From Streptosporangiaceae bacterium (GTDB lineage Bacteria; Actinomycetota; Actinomycetes; Streptosporangiales; Streptosporangiaceae): 39,312 nucleotides of DNA. Every line of letters starts with the position of its first letter. Within the stretch, counting starts at the first letter, position 1. The translations under genes and the position numbers were made by a program. Of the stretch, positions 34,610 through 39,312 are shown piece after piece. The notes under the pieces were generated by a model. It was not told the DNA's origin. It saw only the letters and a program-made list of their open reading frames with translations, and searched no databases. Where the stretch lies: the NCBI GenBank assembly GCA_019239975.1, contig JAFAZE010000026.1, positions 1-39,312 on the forward strand. The letters are read 5' to 3'.

Positions 34610-34650
34610 CGAAAACCCCTGCCGCGCATCCCACGCGGCAGGAGTTTTCG
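34610..34650 (+). terminator. 17-bp stem-loop terminator after the DUF2637 gene
   Basis: CGAAAACCCCTGCCGCG at 34610-34626 pairs with CGCGGCAGGAGTTTTCG at 34634-34650 (one mismatch, 7-base loop). The stem ends in A/T pairs giving a TTTT on the sense strand. It is the strongest intrinsic terminator in the window and cuts the int-side genes off from the nuclease-like gene. Confidence 0.85.
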
Positions 34651-34804
34651 CTCGGCATGGTTATACAGATGATCAACGACATCAGGCCCTCCACCCAAGC
34701 GCCAGGTATAGCGGTAGTTCGCAAGCAGTAGCTTGGAGAGAGCCGCACCCCATGGCAGATCCGGGATCGGCGGCAGATCTGTCGGTTAGCTCAGGGGGTT
34801 AGTC

Positions 34805-36013
34805 GTGCCATCGCCTGTTGAAGCTGAAAAGTACATTCGGTTCCAGCTCGAACACCTGACGGCACAGAACGAGCACCACACCTTTGAGGAGATCTGCTAC
34901 CGGATTGCCAAGCGGAGGCTTAGCAGCAACATACTGCCGGCAACCGGCCCAGTGAGTGCGGGCGGTGACCAGGGCCGGGATGCGGAAACGTACTACACGC
35001 GGCTGCCGGAGGAACTACCCGGCACGGCAGGGTTCGTCGGCCGTGCAACGACCGAGCCGCTGGTGATGGCCTGCTCGGTGCAGAAGGACCGCTTGGAGGA
35101 AAAGGTTCGGGGGGACCTGAACTCGATCTGCAGGAAAGGCGGCAAAGTAAACGCGGTCGCGTTCTTCGCGGTACAGGAGATCCCGGTGGCCGCCAGGCAC
35201 CGCTTGCAGGAACATGCGCGCGAGAGGCACGGCATGACGCTGGAGATCTTCGACGGGCACGCTATATCGCACATGCTCGCCGAGGCGGATCTGGTGTGGG
35301 TCGCCGAGCGGTACCTCGATCTGCCATCCCACCTGGTGCCGGACTCGCCGGACGAACCGCAGCCGGGATGGTATGAGCACACGCTCGCGGCGCTGCGGCA
35401 GCGAGGCGCTGTGCGGCTGACACCAGGGGCGTTTTCAGAGATACGCGACGGGCTGCGTCACGCGACGTTCGATGACGCGGCCCGCGCGGACCTGCCGGAG
35501 TGGCTGGACTACATGCGTGAGTTCACCACCGCCGAAAGCGACGCGGTACTGGCGGTCCGCGCCAGATACGAATGCACGGTCGCGACCCTGCGCGGCCTCA
35601 ACACGCTCGAAGGCGCCGAGGGCGATATCCGTGCCGTGCTCGACTATGCGATCGGGTCCCGACTCACCAGCGCTCCTAGAGGACGCAAGCGTCTTGCTCA
35701 TGTACTGGGGCGGCGCATGGGTGCGGCGCATCGTGACAGTTGCCGCCCAGGAACTCCGCGAGCGGAACCTGGCGCTCCGCGTACGAGTGCGCGAGCTGAT
35801 CGCCGCGACCGACGAGTCCAAGCATCCCAACCGCATGGCACGGCTGCTGGCTGTCGGCACGCACCTGTGCCTGCATCCTCGCTGGCCGGAAGTGCTCAGG
35901 CCCCCGGCCGGAACGCTGGCGCCGCCCCGCGAAGTCACCTTGCTCCGTCTCGCACTGGAGGAAGAAGGCGGAACGATCGTCTTGGACCCGGACGTGCCGC
36001 TAGACGCCGCTGA
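34805..36013 (+). CDS. N-terminal part of a frameshifted nuclease-like/helical-repeat protein
   Basis: The gene starts at GTG 34805 after AGGGGG. Real coding sequence in this frame ends near 35670; beyond that the frame reads Arg-rich nonsense to a stop at 36013. The first 290 residues show a restriction-endonuclease-like pattern: a helical start (EKYIRFQLEHLTAQNEHHTF), then SAGGDQGRDAETY with Asp55 and Asp59, then VMACSVQKDRLEEKV with Gln93-Lys94 and VAFFAVQEI, LEIFDGHAISHMLAEADLV. The Asp...QK spacing recalls Mrr-like PD-(D/E)xK nucleases, but the motif is not canonical, so the activity is tentative. The continuation is in the +1 frame (feature at 35646). A sequencing error or a real mutation are both possible. 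Confidence 0.65.
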   Translation: MPSPVEAEKYIRFQLEHLTAQNEHHTFEEICYRIAKRRLSSNILPATGPVSAGGDQGRDAETYYTRLPEELPGTAGFVGRATTEPLVMACSVQKDRLEEKVRGDLNSICRKGGKVNAVAFFAVQEIPVAARHRLQEHARERHGMTLEIFDGHAISHMLAEADLVWVAERYLDLPSHLVPDSPDEPQPGWYEHTLAALRQRGAVRLTPGAFSEIRDGLRHATFDDAARADLPEWLDYMREFTTAESDAVLAVRARYECTVATLRGLNTLEGAEGDIRAVLDYAIGSRLTSAPRGRKRLAHVLGRRMGAAHRDSCRPGTPRAEPGAPRTSARADRRDRRVQASQPHGTAAGCRHAPVPASSLAGSAQAPGRNAGAAPRSHLAPSRTGGRRRNDRLGPGRAARRR

Positions 36014-37880
36014 AGGACTGGAGTACCTTGACCGGCTGGTCGAACTGCTCCCGCAGGCACGCGCATTCCCGGTCGGAACCGTCAGCGAGACGTTCCAGAT
36101 GTTCGCCCCCGCGCTGACCGGAGATCCGCGGTACGCAAAGGTACGAGATGGGCTTGACGCGGCGGTCGCGGCTGTCAGCGGCGACCGCGCAGTAGCCGAG
36201 AGATGCCGGACCCGCGCCTTGGCGTTCCGCCGCGCCGGACGGCTGCTAGATGCCCTCCGGGAGCTTCACGAGGCGAAGATCAACTGGTGGAACGGCGACA
36301 CCCTGCGCGGTTCGCTGCTGGCCATGAGGCTCATCGGCCAGATCTACAACGAGCTGCGGCTGCCGCACGCCGCCAAGCAGTACGCGCTGGCCGCGGCAGG
36401 CATCGCTATAACCTCCGAGGAAACACAGCTTCAGGACATCGGACCCGACGCGCTGACCGACGCGATGCACTACAGCCATGCCGCAGGCGCCTGGGGTGAC
36501 GCGCTCGCTCTGGCCAACCTCGCCGTGATCGCTCATGGCTCCCTCGCGGAGGACGCCTACGACCCAGAGGCCCACCCGGACCTTGAACGACTCGACTTCC
36601 ACACGATGATCGTGCTGCTGGCCGCTGAACGATTCCGCCCCGACATCCTGCCCGTCCTGCGCGCTGCGCTCGGCGACACCAGCTACATGCAGGACTTGGT
36701 CGTCAACGGGCTGGATGTGGTGCGGCCAGCATTCACCTTCACAGAGGAGGCATTCACCGAGCACGCCGACCAGCAACTGGCCGGCAGGCCGTTCTCGGAT
36801 CTGGGACCCTGGCGGACCATCACCTTCGCCGCTCTCGGCACCACGTGGCGAATCACCTGTGCCAACGACCGCCGCAACGTGCTGGCAGCGGAACGCTTCG
36901 CGGCAGCCGCACAGATCGTGCTCGTCGAACTCGCCCCCCGCGACCCGGTTTTCCTGCCGCAAGAAGTCCACGTCGAACTGCTGACCGGAACGCGGCTCGC
37001 CGGTCGCGATCCGGTCAGGTTCAAGCCGAGCAACGAACGCACCGAGTGCTTCGTCGTCCTCCAGCCGTTCACTGCCAACACCGATGACGAAGAACTGAGA
37101 CTTGACCTGTCAGCAACGCTCGTCTACCTGCTCGCCCGTCTCAGCGCACGGCCAGATAACGAGTTCATGCTCATGGTGGAGCACGCGTTCCGGGAAGGGC
37201 TAACCCACAAACTCCACGTCGCCCGGCCCTATGACGACATCGCCAACCTCCTCAGCGACGCTCACTACGACGCGCTCGCGGCCGTGAGCATGCAGCCGTT
37301 CCCAGGCGTGCACACCCCAGTACCCGGCGGCGAACTCCGGCTCCCGGCCACGGCCGGCCCCGGCTATGACCGCGACGCTTCGCTGGAAAATATCCGTGAG
37401 AACTACGAGTTCATCCCCGAGCTGCTGAACCAGACGCTGCCGCGGGCACTGTCTGACCCGGACACTGCCGCAGGTCTACAGCGGCTCCGCGAGGACGGAT
37501 GGCTCGACTGGCACATGCTGATCGCCATCACGAACGCGGCGCTTAACATCCGTGCCGGAGCCTCAGGGCTGCTCGACCGTCCGCTGGCCACCCAGCGGGA
37601 ACAGCAGGCGCTCGCGCGCACGCCAGAAACCGCCGACTCCGAACCCATTCCCCTGGCCGCACTCACGCCAGAGTCGCTGAGCTACACCATGCAGGTCGCG
37701 ATGCTCGCAATCGCCAGGCGCCGCTGGCGGCTCCTGTCACCAACACAGACGCCCAACCTGACCGCTTTCCGCGCCCTTCTCGCCACGCGTTACGGGTGGA
37801 ACGACGACGTTTCGCACAGCGACCTCCTGTCCGATGCCCTAGCAGAGGACGGAACCCTACGGCAACTGATAGAAGAATGA
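35646..37880 (+). CDS. C-terminal helical-repeat part of the frameshifted nuclease-like protein
   Basis: This frame continues the protein of the previous entry after a one-base shift at about 35655-35680: the first frame reads AVLDYAIGSRLTS, this one resumes ALLEDASVLLMYWGGAWVRR. The start given (ATG 35646) is only the first Met near the junction and has no ribosome site. About 740 residues follow, with no Walker A or other NTPase motif. A TPR-like stretch lies at RALAFRRAGRLLDALRELHE and LRLPHAAKQYALAAAGIA. Later helical and mixed segments include WRTITFAALGTTWRI and VFLPQEVHVELLTGTRL. The intact ancestor would be about 1,020 residues: a nuclease-like head and a helical-repeat body, a layout common in phage-defence effectors. 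The function is unproven. Confidence 0.65.
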   Translation: MRSGPDSPALLEDASVLLMYWGGAWVRRIVTVAAQELRERNLALRVRVRELIAATDESKHPNRMARLLAVGTHLCLHPRWPEVLRPPAGTLAPPREVTLLRLALEEEGGTIVLDPDVPLDAAEGLEYLDRLVELLPQARAFPVGTVSETFQMFAPALTGDPRYAKVRDGLDAAVAAVSGDRAVAERCRTRALAFRRAGRLLDALRELHEAKINWWNGDTLRGSLLAMRLIGQIYNELRLPHAAKQYALAAAGIAITSEETQLQDIGPDALTDAMHYSHAAGAWGDALALANLAVIAHGSLAEDAYDPEAHPDLERLDFHTMIVLLAAERFRPDILPVLRAALGDTSYMQDLVVNGLDVVRPAFTFTEEAFTEHADQQLAGRPFSDLGPWRTITFAALGTTWRITCANDRRNVLAAERFAAAAQIVLVELAPRDPVFLPQEVHVELLTGTRLAGRDPVRFKPSNERTECFVVLQPFTANTDDEELRLDLSATLVYLLARLSARPDNEFMLMVEHAFREGLTHKLHVARPYDDIANLLSDAHYDALAAVSMQPFPGVHTPVPGGELRLPATAGPGYDRDASLENIRENYEFIPELLNQTLPRALSDPDTAAGLQRLREDGWLDWHMLIAITNAALNIRAGASGLLDRPLATQREQQALARTPETADSEPIPLAALTPESLSYTMQVAMLAIARRRWRLLSPTQTPNLTAFRALLATRYGWNDDVSHSDLLSDALAEDGTLRQLIEE

Positions 37881-38020
37881 CTGGCTTCGTTCCTTCCCAT
37901 TGATGTTGTGTACTGCGATCCGCAGGTCGGGTCCTCTACCGGCACCGAGCATGCGCGAAGAGAACTGCCTGATGATTCGGCCGCGCGATACAGCCGCGTG
38001 CTTCGCGTAATGTCGGCGCC

Positions 38021-38899
38021 ATGCGATCTGGTTATCCGGACAAGGCGTTCGTCAGCGTGCCGTCCTTCGGGGACGTGCGCGGCGTGCCTTCGTACGAGCC
38101 TGCGTTGCAAGCAACGCTCAAGGTAGTGACCGCTGGTCTGCCAGACGGCGCCTCAGCCCTGTTCATCGTGACCGGCCAGGTCCAGGCCGACTCAGGGCGA
38201 ATGGCGGATCTCGGCACTGCGGAGCCGGTTTTCCAGCAGCTCAGCTACGGTCCTGACCAGCCACAGGAATTCAGCTTCCAGGTGCGGTGGCGATTGTCGT
38301 CAGCCGGGGCTGAGCGGCTGGAGCAGATCCGCGCGGGTGGCGGGTTCATGATGTCGGTGGGCGTCCGGTACGGCCTGCTGGGCGGCACCGGGGCACCGGA
38401 CTGGCGGGAACCGCACCGTCCGGTGCGGGTGCCATATCCCGATCAGCCGGTGCAGATCATCATCAAAGCCCACGACTGGGTGCAGAACGTGCTGGAGCCT
38501 TTGCAGCAGGCAGCGGCAGTGTCCCTGATCGTGGCCCTTCCCCAAGATCGGACCACCGACGACCACCGGACCATCGTGGCGCGGCTGGCGGACGCGAAGC
38601 GGGAACTGGACGCGGGCAACTGGAAGCCGAGCATCGCTGCCTCTCGCGAGGCATGCGAACTGCTCCGCAAGATGCGCCCGGCCACGATCAACCCCAGACC
38701 TGCGCAGAGGGAGCTGCCAGAGCGCGAGGCAGCCATCCTCACCAAACTGGGCGAGTTCGTCCAGGCTCTCTTCGATCATGACTCTGCCGCTAGCCACCCT
38801 GACGAGCACCTGCGGGATATCGCGTGGAACCGGGAGAACGCGGTGCTCGCGCTGGGGGCGGCGGCGAGCCTGGCCCAACTGATCTTCGCCTATCCATGA
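38021..38899 (+). CDS. Orphan 292-residue protein following the split nuclease-like gene
   Basis: It starts at ATG 38021 without a clear ribosome site and may be leaderless. The first 150 residues look beta-rich (QATLKVVTAGLPDGASALFI, FSFQVRWRLSSAGAERLEQI, FMMSVGVRYGLLGGTG). The last 120 are helical: KRELDAGNWKPSIAASREAC is followed by ILTKLGEFVQALFDHDSAAS and NRENAVLALGAAASLAQLIF. The helical end resembles HEPN-like or dimerising C-terminal domains of abortive-infection and toxin-type proteins, without a clear catalytic RxxxxH. It follows the split gene by 140 bases on the same strand. Together with that gene it may form a defence or conflict module, which is inference. An IS element begins about 28 bases after its stop. 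Confidence 0.7.
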   Translation: MRSGYPDKAFVSVPSFGDVRGVPSYEPALQATLKVVTAGLPDGASALFIVTGQVQADSGRMADLGTAEPVFQQLSYGPDQPQEFSFQVRWRLSSAGAERLEQIRAGGGFMMSVGVRYGLLGGTGAPDWREPHRPVRVPYPDQPVQIIIKAHDWVQNVLEPLQQAAAVSLIVALPQDRTTDDHRTIVARLADAKRELDAGNWKPSIAASREACELLRKMRPATINPRPAQRELPEREAAILTKLGEFVQALFDHDSAASHPDEHLRDIAWNRENAVLALGAAASLAQLIFAYP

Positions 38900-38927
38900 G
38901 GACATCGTTGACCGAATACCGCCGTCC

Positions 38928-39312
38928 GGGGACTGTAATTTCAACGGTGTAACTCCTGAGACGAAGGAGACACCAGATGGCTAACCTGACACAGGGCCAG
39001 GATCAGGGTGGCGAGCGCCTGCCGGCGGCTGATGAGCAGCTGCTGCGTGAGCTTACCGAGCGGGCGCGGGCCGGCGGCCTGAAACTGACCGGCGAGGGTG
39101 GCCTGCTCGGCAAGCTGGCCAAAATGGTGGTCGAAGGCGCGCTTGAGGGTGAGATGGATGACCACCTCGGCTACGCCAGGCATGACCCGGCGGGCCGCGA
39201 CGGCGGCAATTCGCGCAACGGCCACCGGGCCAAGACCGTGCTGACCGAGGCGGGCCCGGTGCAGATCAGCGTGCCGCGGGACCGGGATGCCAGCTTCGCC
39301 CCGAAGATCGTC
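38928..39312 (+). mobile_element. IS256-family insertion sequence, left part (runs off the right edge)
   Basis: The left end is placed at about 38928, where GGGACTGTAATTTCAACGG begins, a sequence of the kind seen at IS256-family termini. It is followed 40-50 bases later by the transposase gene. The right end and target duplication are outside the window, so the exact boundary cannot be fixed. Confidence 0.7.
38977..39312 (+). CDS. IS256-family (Mutator-type) transposase, N-terminal part
   Basis: The first 112 residues are present. After an N-terminal stretch (EQLLRELTERARAGGLKLTG) come the hallmarks of IS256 transposases: LVEGALEGEM-like (MVVEGALEGEMDDHLGY), RDGGNSRNGHRAKTVLTEAG and VQISVPRDRDASFAPKIV. 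The DDE catalytic residues lie further on, outside the window. The ATG at 38977 has AAGGAGA upstream. The enzyme moves the element by a copy-paste, circle-forming route in characterised members of the family. Confidence 0.93.
   Translation, partial: MANLTQGQDQGGERLPAADEQLLRELTERARAGGLKLTGEGGLLGKLAKMVVEGALEGEMDDHLGYARHDPAGRDGGNSRNGHRAKTVLTEAGPVQISVPRDRDASFAPKIV

Larger units (their letters stand above)
31700..39312 (+). mobile_element. Putative tRNA-Phe-associated integrative island (right end not in window)
   Basis: Starting at the 3' end of tRNA-Phe, all genes read rightward: tyrosine integrase, a 158-residue orphan, a DUF2637 protein, a frameshifted nuclease-like gene, a 292-residue orphan and an IS256-family insertion sequence. 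An integrase next to a tRNA 3' end with orphan cargo is the usual picture of an actinobacterial integrative element. No rep, xis or tra gene and no second copy of the tRNA-Phe 3' end are seen, so the boundaries and autonomy are unknown. The integrase 5' end, rather than its 3' end, faces the tRNA. Confidence 0.55.

Noticed and set aside
34780..34804. GGTTAGCTCAGGGGGTTAG resembles a tRNA D-arm and could be an att remnant.
   Set aside because: No acceptor, anticodon or T-arm follows, and the AGGGGG serves as ribosome site for the GTG at 34805.
35472..35645. Upstream extension of the C-terminal frame of the split gene.
   Set aside because: This part overlaps clearly coding sequence of the first frame and reads as shadow (many Ser, Arg, Thr and Pro), so the true junction is near 35655-35680.

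Overview
The window is chromosomal DNA of a high-GC filamentous actinomycete. The evidence is the overall base composition, frequent GTG starts, a near-perfect BldC developmental regulator, DUF3073, and a pur-vdh-bldC gene order like that of Streptomyces and its relatives. The genus cannot be fixed from the sequence.

Positions 1-10832 look like conserved core. The first 34 codons of a 2-oxoacid dehydrogenase E1 beta gene and the whole E1 alpha gene read leftward. Divergent from them is a purine block, purS-purQ-purL-(SCP-like gene)-purF, which makes FGAM synthase (PurS/Q/L) and the first pathway enzyme PurF. DUF3073 and a leucine/valine-type amino acid dehydrogenase follow on the minus strand, then an unassigned 295-residue protein, bldC and mscL. 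purM, which usually lies between purF and the DUF3073 gene in actinobacteria, is not there.

Positions 10833-26277 are accessory chromosome. They hold a divergent TetR/MFS pair that seems to have lost both 5' halves in one deletion, a secreted GH18 chitinase with a tandem 21-bp repeat just upstream, and a complete branched-chain amino acid ABC transporter operon (livG-livF-livH-livM-livJ) that ends in its own TetR gene. They also hold a 160-residue protein with a duplicated GGENILF motif, a TetR/DHA2-MFS efflux pair with clear operator-like repeats, a secreted lysozyme-like protein with a ricin-B lectin domain, a J-domain/PASTA fusion, a PPOX/F420-type flavin-fold protein and an esterase.

Positions 26278-31148 contain two translationally coupled orphan genes of lower GC beside a tRNA-Lys gene, then a glutaryl-CoA-dehydrogenase-like enzyme, a PspC-domain protein and an MFS exporter.

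From 31426 a tRNA-Glu, tRNA-Asp, tRNA-Phe cluster is followed by what looks like an integrative island in the 3' end of tRNA-Phe. It carries a tyrosine integrase, a 158-residue orphan, a DUF2637 membrane protein, a strong terminator, and then a large gene split by a frameshift. That gene has a nuclease-like N-terminus and a long helical-repeat C-terminus. A 292-residue orphan follows it, and an IS256-family insertion sequence runs off the right edge. The split gene plus its neighbour is the best candidate for an undescribed, possibly defensive, system. No replication or transfer genes of the element are visible before the window ends.
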